This document shows positions 7,941 through 15,923 of a stretch of DNA of 37,042 bases, in pieces. The notes below the pieces were generated by a model. That model searched no databases. It saw only the letters and a program-made list of their open reading frames with translations, and had not been told where the DNA came from. Made by a program: the position numbers and the translations under genes. Position 1 is the stretch's first letter. Each line of letters opens with the position of its first letter. This DNA is from Anaerorhabdus sp036637135 (lineage in GTDB: Bacteria; Bacillota_I; Bacilli_A; Erysipelotrichales; Erysipelotrichaceae), in the NCBI RefSeq assembly GCF_036637135.1, contig NZ_JAVWNC010000020.1, positions 1 to 37,042 of the forward strand, written 5' to 3'.

Positions 7941-9260
7941 TTAGAATAATCTCAATGAAACAACTGTTTCAACATGAGGTGTTTGCGAGAACATATCAAA
8001 TGGTATGATACGCTCAACACGATAGCGTTGAAGTAAGATATTTAGATTCTTCGCAAGTGTTGCAGGATTACATGAAATATAAATGATTTGTTCAGGTCTT
8101 GCTTTCATAATGCATTCTAGCATTTCTTCATTCAATCCTGTTCTTGGTGGATCAACCACTAGAGCGTTAATCTTTTCTTTCATCGCAATGTTTTTCATTT
8201 CTTCTGCTGCATCACCGCAAATAAATTCTACGCGGTCTTCACAATGATTGATTCTTGCATTGTTGTTTGCATTCTTAACTGCATCTTTAACATATTCAAT
8301 ACCAACTACACGTTCAGCTTTTTCTTTTAATAATAATGACATCACACCAATACCACTATAGGCTTCCACTACTAGTTTGCATGGGTCTACGAGTGATACA
8401 ACTGTGCTATATAATTTACTTGCTTGTTCAACATTTAATTGGAAGAATGACGCTGGAGATAATCGGCATACAATACCATCCATCTTCAACTCCAAAGTCT
8501 TGCTTCCACCTAGTTGCACAAACTCTTTACCAAAAATCTCATATGATCTCTTTGATGTATTAATGTTTTGGAATAAAGAAACTACTTCTTTTATCTCCAT
8601 AATTTTATCTACTAATTCTTTTTCAATTGTCATTCTACCTGTAACTAATGTACATTGATAAACTCCATTGAAACCACGAAGTACGAAATATTTCATACCT
8701 CTTTCAATCCGGTCATTATAATCACGAATACCCGCTTCGTTTAATAACGCCATGATTTTCTTTCTGACTCTATCTAATCCTTCTTCATGAACTTTACATT
8801 CATCCATGTATAATAATCTACTCGAATTTGCTTCATATAATCCACTATATAAAGTACCTTTTAACCATTTCACCGGTAACTTACATTGATTTCTATAATG
8901 AAGTGGACTAGGATTCTCCACAATATCTTCTATCGTTGCATTTTTAAGTCCAGCATATTTAATTAGACTTTCTCTTAAAAGTTCTTTCTTGATTTCTAAT
9001 TGTGCTTTATAATCCGCAATCATTAGACTACATCCACCACATTTAACTTGGAATGGACATGGAGGGTTAACTCTTGAATCACTTTTTTGGAGAATCTTAG
9101 TAGTTATTGCTTTTGAATAGTTTTGATGCTTCTCAGTTATTTCAATTTCTACTTGTTCTTGCAATAGCGCTCCGTCAACAAAAACAGGCACTTTGTTGAT
9201 ATAACCTATTCCTTCGCCATTAATACCCATTTTTACTATTTTTACGTTCGTCTTTCCCAT
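7941..9260 (-). CDS. rlmD: 23S rRNA (uracil-C5)-methyltransferase, RlmD/RlmCD type
   Basis: A 439-residue TrmA/RumA-family enzyme that places a methyl group on C5 of uridine in 23S rRNA. An N-terminal TRAM domain (about 1-58) is followed by the [4Fe-4S] cysteines C68, C74, C77 and C155. The SAM-binding segment runs VVEAYSGIGVMSL, and motif VVDPPRTGL precedes the catalytic cysteine in YISCNP (C397). In Bacillus the homologue RlmCD modifies two positions (U747 and U1939, E. coli numbering), so single versus dual specificity is open. AAAGGAG precedes the ATG. It starts 10 bases after the DHHW gene and seems to be the last gene of the envelope operon. Confidence 0.92.
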   Translation of the reverse strand: MGKTNVKIVKMGINGEGIGYINKVPVFVDGALLQEQVEIEITEKHQNYSKAITTKILQKSDSRVNPPCPFQVKCGGCSLMIADYKAQLEIKKELLRESLIKYAGLKNATIEDIVENPSPLHYRNQCKLPVKWLKGTLYSGLYEANSSRLLYMDECKVHEEGLDRVRKKIMALLNEAGIRDYNDRIERGMKYFVLRGFNGVYQCTLVTGRMTIEKELVDKIMEIKEVVSLFQNINTSKRSYEIFGKEFVQLGGSKTLELKMDGIVCRLSPASFFQLNVEQASKLYSTVVSLVDPCKLVVEAYSGIGVMSLLLKEKAERVVGIEYVKDAVKNANNNARINHCEDRVEFICGDAAEEMKNIAMKEKINALVVDPPRTGLNEEMLECIMKARPEQIIYISCNPATLAKNLNILLQRYRVERIIPFDMFSQTPHVETVVSLRLF

Positions 9261-9270
9261 AATTCTCCTT

Positions 9271-10377
9271 TTACTTCAAAAATGAAAAATTCTTATCCAA
9301 TAAGAAGTTTTCTATATTATATACTAATAATACCCTCGATACCTCTTCTTCTTGAATTAAATTTGAAATTGGTAATCTATAATACCTTAAATCGACTAAA
9401 ATAATCTCTTCATAATGCGATGCTAAGTAAGGAATAAGGATATGGCTATAGGAGTCTTTTACAACCACAATTTTACCTAAACTATCTTTTATTCCTTCAT
9501 TTTTAACAGTTACTAAGGCGTGATTACCATCTAAATAATAGGAGTATTTTTCTTTTTGACTCAAATATTTATCGCTATACAACGAATCCATTGTGCTACC
9601 ATCCTCAAAAGTTAAAGAAGACTTTACTTCATTATTTGGGACAATCTTATATAAAGGTTCACCTTTTAACCAAAATGTCCCTGCTTTTGAATACAAGGTA
9701 CCCTTAAAATCATCACTGACTTGTGTATAGGTAAATGTTTCAGGTACCACTTTCAAGTAATCCATATAGGCTTGATAAGCTAAATATGCACCTTTTTCGT
9801 TCCAATGATGATCAAGGTTAAAGAATACATCACTTGCACCGGTTAATGTAGTATAGGTATCTACCCATCCAGCATCCACATGACTTTGAATATAATTAAG
9901 AATTGATTCTTGATTTTCATTGTATGCAAAGATTGGGAGCGCATCAGATTCAATTTCACTCGCTGTAGGTACAATCATTAAATCAACTGGAACATCTATA
10001 CTTTTTATAAATGTATTAATTTGTTCAATTGAACGTCTTACTGTTTCTAAATCCGTAGTTGAAAACATTTGTAACAATTGATTTTCTTTACCAAAATAAA
10101 CACCATTGTTTTCAATACTTCCAGTTAGTTTTCTACTTAATGATTTAATACTAATCCACTCATCTCTAAAGATGAATTGATCAGTAATGTACGTTTCTAA
10201 GTCCCCTGTATAATTATCTTTGAATAATGCAGACACACTGAAAGAAGGTAGTTTTGCTAAGTAACGATTTTCATTTTCAGAGAAGCGTTTATCGGGTTGT
10301 ATTACATTTAGAATACCTAGCACTCCGACAAAACCACAAAAGCAAATACAAGTCAAAATTTGTATATTCCGTTTCAT
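9271..10377 (-). CDS. DHHW family protein (AlgJ/AlgX-like SGNH hydrolase-like), envelope O-acylation
   Basis: A 368-residue protein with an N-terminal membrane anchor (residues 7-25) and an extracytoplasmic domain. It carries the family signature DHHW (189-192) and a KDSYSH segment with serine S309. These correspond to the His/Asp pair and serine nucleophile of AlgJ/AlgX-like SGNH-fold acyltransferases. The family typically sits beside an MBOAT protein, and together they move acyl groups, usually acetyl, onto exported polysaccharides. The MBOAT gene ends 9 bases upstream, giving strong context support. The acceptor glycan is not encoded nearby. Confidence 0.87.
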   Translation of the reverse strand: MKRNIQILTCICFCGFVGVLGILNVIQPDKRFSENENRYLAKLPSFSVSALFKDNYTGDLETYITDQFIFRDEWISIKSLSRKLTGSIENNGVYFGKENQLLQMFSTTDLETVRRSIEQINTFIKSIDVPVDLMIVPTASEIESDALPIFAYNENQESILNYIQSHVDAGWVDTYTTLTGASDVFFNLDHHWNEKGAYLAYQAYMDYLKVVPETFTYTQVSDDFKGTLYSKAGTFWLKGEPLYKIVPNNEVKSSLTFEDGSTMDSLYSDKYLSQKEKYSYYLDGNHALVTVKNEGIKDSLGKIVVVKDSYSHILIPYLASHYEEIILVDLRYYRLPISNLIQEEEVSRVLLVYNIENFLLDKNFSFLK

Positions 10378-10386
10378 ATTTACCTC

Positions 10387-11787
10387 CTAGAATCTGAAAT
10401 AGAGAAATGGATTATAGCTTGCATCCACAATGAATGCAGTACATACAATCAATCCAATCAATATTAATACTGGCGTCATCCACTCTATTTTCTTTCCTTC
10501 AATATGTTTGTGATATACCATTTTCATAAATGGAGTTACTGACACGATTAATATTATGAGTAAAACAATATTATTTCGAATCAAGTAGAAAAAATAATCA
10601 TTCACGAAAGGTACATCACCAAAACCAAACATAATAGCTAATACACCTTTTAAAACACCTAAATCTTCAAATGCAAAGATTACCCAACTCAACAAGATGA
10701 AAAAGATGGTGTAACCATGTTGAATAAAAGCGGGTAACTTTTGTAATATTTTCAATAAGAATAATTTCTCTATCATAAGAAGTATCGCAAAATACAATCC
10801 CCACAAGACGAAATTCCAACTAGCACCATGCCATAATCCAGTAAGTAACCACACAAGTAAAATATTTCTAAGATTCACAATTTTACTACAACGATTACCC
10901 CCAAGCGGAATATAAACATAATCTCTAAACCACGTTCCTAGTGAGATGTGCCAACGACGCCAAAACTCCGTAATTGATTTTGAAATATATGGATAATTAA
11001 AATTCTCTAAAAGTTCAAAGCCAAACATCTTTCCAAGTCCAATTGCCATATCACTATAACCACTGAAATCAAAATAGATTTGAAAGCCATAGGCAAAGAT
11101 ACCTAACCACATCGTTAGAACCGACATTTGAGAATCTGATGCAACTTTGATTGTCTCAAATACTAAACCGATGTTATTCGCTAATAAAACTTTCTTTGAT
11201 AATCCAATCATAAAACGTTGTATACCTTGGGTAAATTTATCCATTGTTTCATTTCTTGATACTAGTTGTTCTGCAACATCTTTGTATCGAACAATAGGAC
11301 CTGCAATTAATTGTGGAAACATGGCAACATATGCACCAAATGAAACAATACTCGTTTGTACATCTGCATCTTTACGATAGATATCTATTGGATATGACAT
11401 CGTTTGAAATGTGTAGAATGAAATACCAATTGGCAAAGCTAATCCCAAAGGTTGTAAAGCATTAAAGCCCAATCCATTCAAACTCATTACAATGAAATCA
11501 TAATATTTAAAGAAACCTAATAACCCTAAATTAAAACAAATTGAAAATATGACAAAACGCTTCGCAATTTTCTTTTGATTCCTGTACTTATGTACATAAT
11601 AACCATTAATATAATCAACAACAGTTGATAAAATCAAAAGCACAATATAAAAAGGTTCTCCCCAGCCATAGAATACCAAACTAAGAAGAAACAAAAATAA
11701 ATTACGAAGTTTTAGTGGTGATGTTTTCATCACCACTAAGACTATCGGTAAGTAGACAAATAAAAATATTAAGCTACTGAATACCAT
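10387..11787 (-). CDS. MBOAT family membrane-bound O-acyltransferase (AlgI/PatA-like)
   Basis: A 466-residue multispanning protein of the AlgI/DltB group. Landmarks are LPIGISFYTFQTMSY (119-132), QLIAGPIVRY (159-168), DFSGYSDMAIG (240-250), EFWRRWHISLGTWFRDY (274-290) and the catalytic-histidine motif WHGASWN (H320). Such proteins pass acyl groups from a cytoplasmic donor across the membrane to an extracellular partner. Here the partner is almost certainly the DHHW protein encoded next. The start lies 4 bases after the stop of the lipoprotein gene. It is not DltB: no other dlt genes are present and the DHHW context differs. Confidence 0.92.
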   Translation of the reverse strand: MVFSSLIFLFVYLPIVLVVMKTSPLKLRNLFLFLLSLVFYGWGEPFYIVLLILSTVVDYINGYYVHKYRNQKKIAKRFVIFSICFNLGLLGFFKYYDFIVMSLNGLGFNALQPLGLALPIGISFYTFQTMSYPIDIYRKDADVQTSIVSFGAYVAMFPQLIAGPIVRYKDVAEQLVSRNETMDKFTQGIQRFMIGLSKKVLLANNIGLVFETIKVASDSQMSVLTMWLGIFAYGFQIYFDFSGYSDMAIGLGKMFGFELLENFNYPYISKSITEFWRRWHISLGTWFRDYVYIPLGGNRCSKIVNLRNILLVWLLTGLWHGASWNFVLWGLYFAILLMIEKLFLLKILQKLPAFIQHGYTIFFILLSWVIFAFEDLGVLKGVLAIMFGFGDVPFVNDYFFYLIRNNIVLLIILIVSVTPFMKMVYHKHIEGKKIEWMTPVLILIGLIVCTAFIVDASYNPFLYFRF

Positions 11788-11791
11788 AAAC

Positions 11792-12328
11792 TTACTTTAA
11801 TGCTGCTTGAATATCTTTTGCGATAGCTTCTGCATTTTCTGAAATAACAACACCTACGATATTACCATCTTCAAATTCAACACGGTTAAGTACTAATTCA
11901 TGTTGATCAGGTAAATATTGTGCCCATGTTGTTTCGATATCAGCCATTCTTTTTGCTACAGCTTCTTTAACAACATCAAGTTTTCCTTCTTTTGCTTCAA
12001 TCACAATAATTTCTGTTGCTTGTGTGTTCATCATTGGTAGATAAATTGCATAATCTTCAATATCATCAGTTAAGACATAATATAAATCTTTAAGTGTTGG
12101 CTCATCCACGGTCATGAAACTTGGGAATTCATATTGTCCTCCATTTACAACGGAATCAACTGCTTTTTGAAGTTTAGTCATTTCAACTGATTCTCCACCA
12201 GTTACACCTTCACCATCAACTACTTCTCCTGGAGTAATTTCAGGAGTTGCTACTGGTTCTTCTTTTGGTGCTGAAGAACAGCCTGCAAGAATTAAAGCTA
12301 AAGATACAAATGCTAATAATTTTTTCAT
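11792..12328 (-). CDS. DUF4358 domain lipoprotein
   Basis: A 178-residue exported lipoprotein. Residues 1-16 form a signal peptide (MKKLL, hydrophobic core) ending in the lipobox LAGC with lipidated C17. An acidic, low-complexity linker (about 20-45) leads to a DUF4358 domain. DUF4358 genes are often found beside MBOAT/DHHW acylation genes in Bacillota, so a role as an accessory factor at the outer face of the membrane is inferred. The ATG at 12328 is chosen because AGGAGG precedes it by 6 bases; the longer frame would place that site inside the gene. First gene of a four-gene operon. Confidence 0.85.
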   Translation of the reverse strand: MKKLLAFVSLALILAGCSSAPKEEPVATPEITPGEVVDGEGVTGGESVEMTKLQKAVDSVVNGGQYEFPSFMTVDEPTLKDLYYVLTDDIEDYAIYLPMMNTQATEIIVIEAKEGKLDVVKEAVAKRMADIETTWAQYLPDQHELVLNRVEFEDGNIVGVVISENAEAIAKDIQAALK

Positions 12329-12366
12329 AAATTTCCTCCTGCACACCATTAATGGAATGCATATTG

Positions 12367-12394
12367 ATTATATCAAATAGAGGTTCATTGTCTA
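12367..12394 (-). promoter_or_regulatory. Promoter of the DUF4358-MBOAT-DHHW-rlmD operon
   Basis: Minus strand: -35 TAGACA (12389-12394, 5 of 6 match), 16-bp spacer, extended -10 TGA-TATAAT (12367-12372). The arrangement is close to the GNAT promoter. Confidence 0.75.
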
Positions 12395-12433
12395 TTAAAG
12401 TAATCTGAATTTTATGTGAACAGAGTCTTATTA

Positions 12434-12465
12434 AGAGAAAATAAAAATCTGCATTTCTGCAGATT
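12434..12465 (-). terminator. Intrinsic terminator after the PPase-like gene
   Basis: AATCTGCA (12446-12453) pairs with TGCAGATT (12458-12465) around a four-base loop. The minus-strand tail is TTTTATTTTC. The stem includes part of the stop codon of the upstream gene. Confidence 0.85.
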
Positions 12466-12853
12466 AATCAGTAAGTCCCCAACTTGGAATTTCTTGTCCC
12501 CTACGTATTAATACAGTTTTTTGAAAATCTGTATGATTTAGAAAACGTAAAACTTTTTCTTCTTCCTCTGGTGTGCATCCTAATATTAATTTTGTTTGTA
12601 AATCTTTTTTTAGAATGTCTGCTGCAATGATGACAGCTGACACGGTTGAAGATTTCAATGATCCTTTGAATATTGTAATCCCTTCAGATGTTGATGCTTG
12701 AGTATCTTTTAGATGTCCATAATCAACAGGATAAATTAAATTACTGTACTCAGGATGTTTTGTGCCTTTTTGACGCAATATTTCTAATTTATTTGATAGA
12801 TACAATGTATCAATTTTTTGCCAGAAAAAAGCATTATTTTCAAAGTTTGTCAT
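12464..12853 (-). CDS. Inorganic pyrophosphatase-like protein, probably catalytically inactive
   Basis: A 129-residue protein matching the short proteins annotated as inorganic pyrophosphatase in many Clostridia and Erysipelotrichia. It keeps the family I PPase landmark YPVDYGHLKDT (residues 42-52). Where true enzymes have the DGDPLD cluster of metal-binding aspartates it reads STSEGITIFKGS, so the acidic site is missing. I therefore doubt PPase activity. A genuine Mn-dependent PPase is encoded 7 kb away. Single-gene unit with its own promoter and terminator. Confidence 0.72.
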   Translation of the reverse strand: MTNFENNAFFWQKIDTLYLSNKLEILRQKGTKHPEYSNLIYPVDYGHLKDTQASTSEGITIFKGSLKSSTVSAVIIAADILKKDLQTKLILGCTPEEEEKVLRFLNHTDFQKTVLIRRGQEIPSWGLTD

Positions 12854-12877
12854 AGTTTATACCTCAATCTCTTTCTT

Positions 12878-12905
12878 ATTATAACAAAAATGAAAGAAAT
12901 GTAAA
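12878..12905 (-). promoter_or_regulatory. Promoter of the PPase-like gene
   Basis: Minus strand: -35 TTTACA (12900-12905), 16-bp spacer, -10 TATAAT (12878-12883). The predicted start lies about 20 bases before the ATG, with TGAGG as Shine-Dalgarno. Confidence 0.7.
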
Positions 12906-12907
12906 CA

Positions 12908-12941
12908 AACTTAAAAAACTATGTAAAAATTTACATAGTTT
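12908..12941 (-). terminator. Intrinsic terminator of the ArsR/oxidase operon
   Basis: AAACTATGTAAA (12916-12927) and TTTACATAGTTT (12930-12941) form a long perfect stem. On the minus strand the tail continues as a T run. It begins within the last codons of the oxidase gene. Confidence 0.85.
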
Positions 12942-13932
12942 GTTTCTTAATTTTTCTTTTTGTAATATCTTTCACTGTAGCGCAACCTGTCATTCGCATC
13001 GCATGATTGAACTCTGTTTTAAGCTTATTTATTGCTTTTTTAGCTCCTTCAATACCCTCAGTTGCACAAGCTAAGGCAATCGGTCTACCTACCAAAACAC
13101 CATCGGCTCCGAGTGCAATTGCTTTGAATATATCAGTTCCTGTTCTAAATCCTCCATCTACAAAAATGGTCATTTTCCCTTGAACTGCTTCTACAATTTC
13201 TTCAAGTACATCCATAGTTGCACATGCATCATCTAATACACGTCCACCATGATTACTTACTACAATACCATTTGCTCCTGCACGTAAAGCTATAAGTGCA
13301 GCTTCTGGTGTCATAATACCTTTTACGATAAATGGTTTATCACCACATAATTCTTTGATTTTACGTAATGCATTTTCATCTTTATTTTCAACAGGAGTAA
13401 CTGAATTTCTTAAGAGTGGTAATCCTGCTGCGTCAACATCCATTGCAATACCTAGCACATCAAATTCTTTTACTAAGTTAATACGTTCTACTACTTTATC
13501 CATAACCCAAGGTTTGATTGTTACAAATCCTTGTCCACCTTGTTCATGGATTGCACGAGCTGGTAGATGAAAGAAATTTTCCATATCAATACCATCTCCT
13601 ACAAAACAGCTAATCCCTTCTTCATCACATGCTTTGGCAAGTTCTGAATTGTATACATAATCTGGAATGTCTGTACCATAATTATTTTTAATTCCTGCAA
13701 TTGGGGCAATTAATAAAGGAAATGAATACGTCTTACCAAATAATGTTGTAGATGCATCCACTGTTTGGATATTGTTGACTACATCCATCAACAAGCCATA
13801 CTTTTTTAGCGCTTGTACATTGTTTATAAAGGCAGTTCCTTGGCCAATTCCTCCAACTCCAGGTATTTGTCCTCTACATGCAACTCCATTGCATACAGGA
13901 CATTGTTTACATAAATTTGCTTCTCTTGTCAT
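12931..13932 (-). CDS. FMN-dependent alpha-hydroxy-acid oxidizing protein
   Basis: A 333-residue TIM-barrel enzyme of the FMN-dependent alpha-hydroxyacid oxidase/dehydrogenase group (lactate oxidase, glycolate oxidase). The active-site SNHGGR motif gives base H228. FMN is expected to contact K204 (in FIVKGIM) and the DGGFRTG and GRP loops (259-284). It is shorter than classical lactate oxidase and has an N-terminal cysteine cluster C8, C11, C14, C19, which could hold a metal or Fe-S centre. The substrate (lactate, glycolate or another hydroxyacid) is not evident. It starts 11 bases after the ArsR gene with TAGGAG as Shine-Dalgarno, so the repressor probably controls it. Confidence 0.87.
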   Translation of the reverse strand: MTREANLCKQCPVCNGVACRGQIPGVGGIGQGTAFINNVQALKKYGLLMDVVNNIQTVDASTTLFGKTYSFPLLIAPIAGIKNNYGTDIPDYVYNSELAKACDEEGISCFVGDGIDMENFFHLPARAIHEQGGQGFVTIKPWVMDKVVERINLVKEFDVLGIAMDVDAAGLPLLRNSVTPVENKDENALRKIKELCGDKPFIVKGIMTPEAALIALRAGANGIVVSNHGGRVLDDACATMDVLEEIVEAVQGKMTIFVDGGFRTGTDIFKAIALGADGVLVGRPIALACATEGIEGAKKAINKLKTEFNHAMRMTGCATVKDITKRKIKKQTM

Positions 13933-13943
13933 CTTGTATTCTC

Positions 13944-14237
13944 CTATTCATTTACATGGTCTAATGCCATTTTAAAAATACTTACAATGTGCTCATCCGC
14001 TAATGAATAATATACATTCTTACCTGATTTGCGTGACTTAATAAGATGTGTCTTTTTTAACGATGCTAATTGATGAGATACCGCTGATTGGCTCATTTGT
14101 AATTGTTCTACAAAATCACTAACACATCGTTCTTGTTCAAATAACAAATGAAGTATTTTGAGTCGTGTACTATCCGAGAACATCTTAAACAACAAAGACA
14201 TTTCTTCATATTGGATATCCATACTGGAACTATTCAT
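13944..14237 (-). CDS. ArsR family helix-turn-helix repressor
   Basis: A 97-residue winged-helix protein. The recognition helix region is CVSDFVEQLQMSQSAVSHQL, followed by the wing KSRKSGKNVYYSLAD. It has one cysteine where the metal-sensing ELCVCD motif of ArsR/CadC would have two, so it probably senses something other than As/Cd, or acts through other ligands. The start codon overlaps the TGA of the membrane-protein gene (ATGA), implying translational coupling; the frame is open further upstream only because it overlaps that gene. Located just before the oxidase gene. Confidence 0.85.
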   Translation of the reverse strand: MNSSSMDIQYEEMSLLFKMFSDSTRLKILHLLFEQERCVSDFVEQLQMSQSAVSHQLASLKKTHLIKSRKSGKNVYYSLADEHIVSIFKMALDHVNE

Positions 14238-14698
14238 ACCACCTTTACCCGCTTTCCTTTTTGAATAATTTTTTCTTTTTCTCTTACAAATGCTCGAAGT
14301 AATGGGACAACTGTTTTCTTGGAAAAACATTCAATGGATTCTACTGTATGATCCACTAGTTCAATCTCCAATTCATCACGATCAGGACGCCAAATGTATT
14401 GCCACGTTAGGATATCTTCCCAATACAAGATATTACAATCACCACGTTCTTTACAGTTATAGAGAATAATATAATCATGTGTAAACTCAATTAATTTTCG
14501 ATCTGGTAATACAAATAAACAAAATGAAGATAACCCAAATAAGATAACACCCATGTACGAAAAGATTTGATTAAAAATAATCATAATAAAACTAACAAAC
14601 ATCAACGCTGTTAATGTTGCGGTTGGTTTTACACTCACTGTCGCAATAATTGGAGGTTCTTTTGGAATATTTCTAATTTTTAATGTCTTCGATTTCAT
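14234..14698 (-). CDS. Small membrane protein of unknown function, first gene of the ArsR/oxidase operon
   Basis: A 154-residue protein I do not recognise with certainty. It has two adjacent membrane helices (about residues 30-70) and a basic cytoplasmic tail. The tail segment ILYWEDILTWQYIWRPDRDELEIE has the look of a small PH-like/bPH beta domain. Start at 14698 follows AGGTGA by 6 bases. Its stop overlaps the start of the ArsR gene. The role is unknown; position suggests it is co-regulated with the hydroxyacid oxidase. Confidence 0.65.
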   Translation of the reverse strand: MKSKTLKIRNIPKEPPIIATVSVKPTATLTALMFVSFIMIIFNQIFSYMGVILFGLSSFCLFVLPDRKLIEFTHDYIILYNCKERGDCNILYWEDILTWQYIWRPDRDELEIELVDHTVESIECFSKKTVVPLLRAFVREKEKIIQKGKRVKVV

Positions 14699-14719
14699 AC
14701 AATCACCTACACTATGTGT

Positions 14720-14725
14720 ATTATA
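14720..14725 (-). promoter_or_regulatory. -10 box for the membrane protein-ArsR-oxidase operon
   Basis: TATAAT on the minus strand about 22 bases upstream of the ATG. A poor -35 (TAGAGA) lies 17 bp further up. It is divergent from the tgt promoter 45 bp away, so a bound ArsR repressor could affect both. Confidence 0.5.
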
Positions 14726-14769
14726 ACATTTTCGCCCTTGTTTCTCTATCATATTATCATGAACTCATG

Positions 14770-14775
14770 TATAAT
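14770..14775 (+). promoter_or_regulatory. -10 box for the tgt-queA-queH operon
   Basis: TATAAT immediately preceded by TG. It predicts a very short leader (about 10 bases) before the tgt ATG at 14791. No convincing -35 hexamer is seen. No preQ1 riboswitch can fit in this space. Confidence 0.5.
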
Positions 14776-14790
14776 AAACCCGGTGATATT

Positions 14791-15921
14791 ATGGAAAAAT
14801 TTAAATTTGAATTAACACACATATGTAAACAGACTGGTGCTCGCTTAGGAGTCATTCATACTCCTCATGGTAGCGTAGAAACACCGATGTTTATGCCAGT
14901 AGGAACACTCGCAACTGTTAAGTTTGTTTCTCCTGAAGAATTAAAAGAAATTGGATCACAAGTTGTTTTATCAAACACATACCACCTGTGGCTTAGACCG
15001 GGTGAAGATATTGTTGAAAAAGCTGGTGGGGTTCAAAAGTTCATGAACTACAATGGTCCGATGCTTACAGATAGTGGAGGATTTCAAGTCTTCTCATTAT
15101 CGGATGCACGCAAAATAAAAGAAGAAGGTGTCACATTTAGAAGTCATTTAAATGGTGATACCCTTTTCCTAAGTCCTGAGAAATCAATCCAAATCCAAAA
15201 TAAAATTGGTGCAGATATCATTATGTCTTTTGATGAATGTATCCCTTACCCTGCAAGTTATGACTATGTCAAAAATAGCGTAGAGAGAACGTTGCGTTGG
15301 GCTAAGCGTGGATTAGATGCTCACGAAAGAAAAGAAGACCAGGCTTTATTTGGTATTGTACAAGGTGGTGACTATGAAGACCTTAGAAAACATTGTGCTG
15401 AAGAATTAGTAAAGATGGATTTCCCAGGTTATTCCATTGGTGGTACCTCTGTTGGTGAAGATAAAGAAACCATGACACGCATGGTAAAAAATAGTGTGAA
15501 ATACTTACCAACAGATAAACCTCGTTATTTAATGGGGGTTGGTGCTGTAAATGATATTCTGATTGCAATAGAAAATGGTATCGATATGATGGACTGTGTT
15601 TTACCTACTCGTATCGCAAGACATGGAACATTGATGACAAGTGAAGGACGTATTAATATCAAGCGTGCCATCTACAAAGAGGATTTTAGACCTCTTGATC
15701 CTGAATGTGATTGTGAATGTTGCCGTAACTATACACGTGCTTATTTAAATCATTTATATCGTTGTAATGAAGGTCTAGGCAATCGCCTAATGTCCATTCA
15801 TAATTTACGATTCTTATTAAGATTAACAGAACAAGCTCGCCAAGCAATCAAAGAAGATCGCTTTGGAGACTTTAAAAAAGAAATACTCGAAAGATATGCA
15901 TTTGATGAAAGAGGGTTTTAA
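14791..15921 (+). CDS. tgt: tRNA-guanine transglycosylase
   Basis: A 376-residue enzyme that exchanges guanine 34 for preQ1 in GUN-anticodon tRNAs. Signatures: LTDSGGFQ with D94, the nucleophile region GIDMMDCVLPTR (D268 next to C269), substrate-binding GIVQGG (188-193), and the zinc site C306, C308, C311 and H337. The open frame extends to 14683, but that extension would contain the promoter, while GGTGAT precedes the ATG at 14791. It is followed by queA after two bases, so the genes form a tgt-queA-queH operon. Confidence 0.97.
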   Translation: MEKFKFELTHICKQTGARLGVIHTPHGSVETPMFMPVGTLATVKFVSPEELKEIGSQVVLSNTYHLWLRPGEDIVEKAGGVQKFMNYNGPMLTDSGGFQVFSLSDARKIKEEGVTFRSHLNGDTLFLSPEKSIQIQNKIGADIIMSFDECIPYPASYDYVKNSVERTLRWAKRGLDAHERKEDQALFGIVQGGDYEDLRKHCAEELVKMDFPGYSIGGTSVGEDKETMTRMVKNSVKYLPTDKPRYLMGVGAVNDILIAIENGIDMMDCVLPTRIARHGTLMTSEGRINIKRAIYKEDFRPLDPECDCECCRNYTRAYLNHLYRCNEGLGNRLMSIHNLRFLLRLTEQARQAIKEDRFGDFKKEILERYAFDERGF

Positions 15922-15923
15922 TT

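Noticed and set aside
13944..14330. Full 128-codon frame for the ArsR protein
   Set aside because: The extra 31 codons overlap the upstream gene in another frame; the ATGA overlap at 14234-14237 is the natural start.
14699..14790. preQ1 riboswitch upstream of tgt
   Set aside because: The -10 box lies at 14770-14775, leaving about 10 bases of leader, too short for an aptamer.
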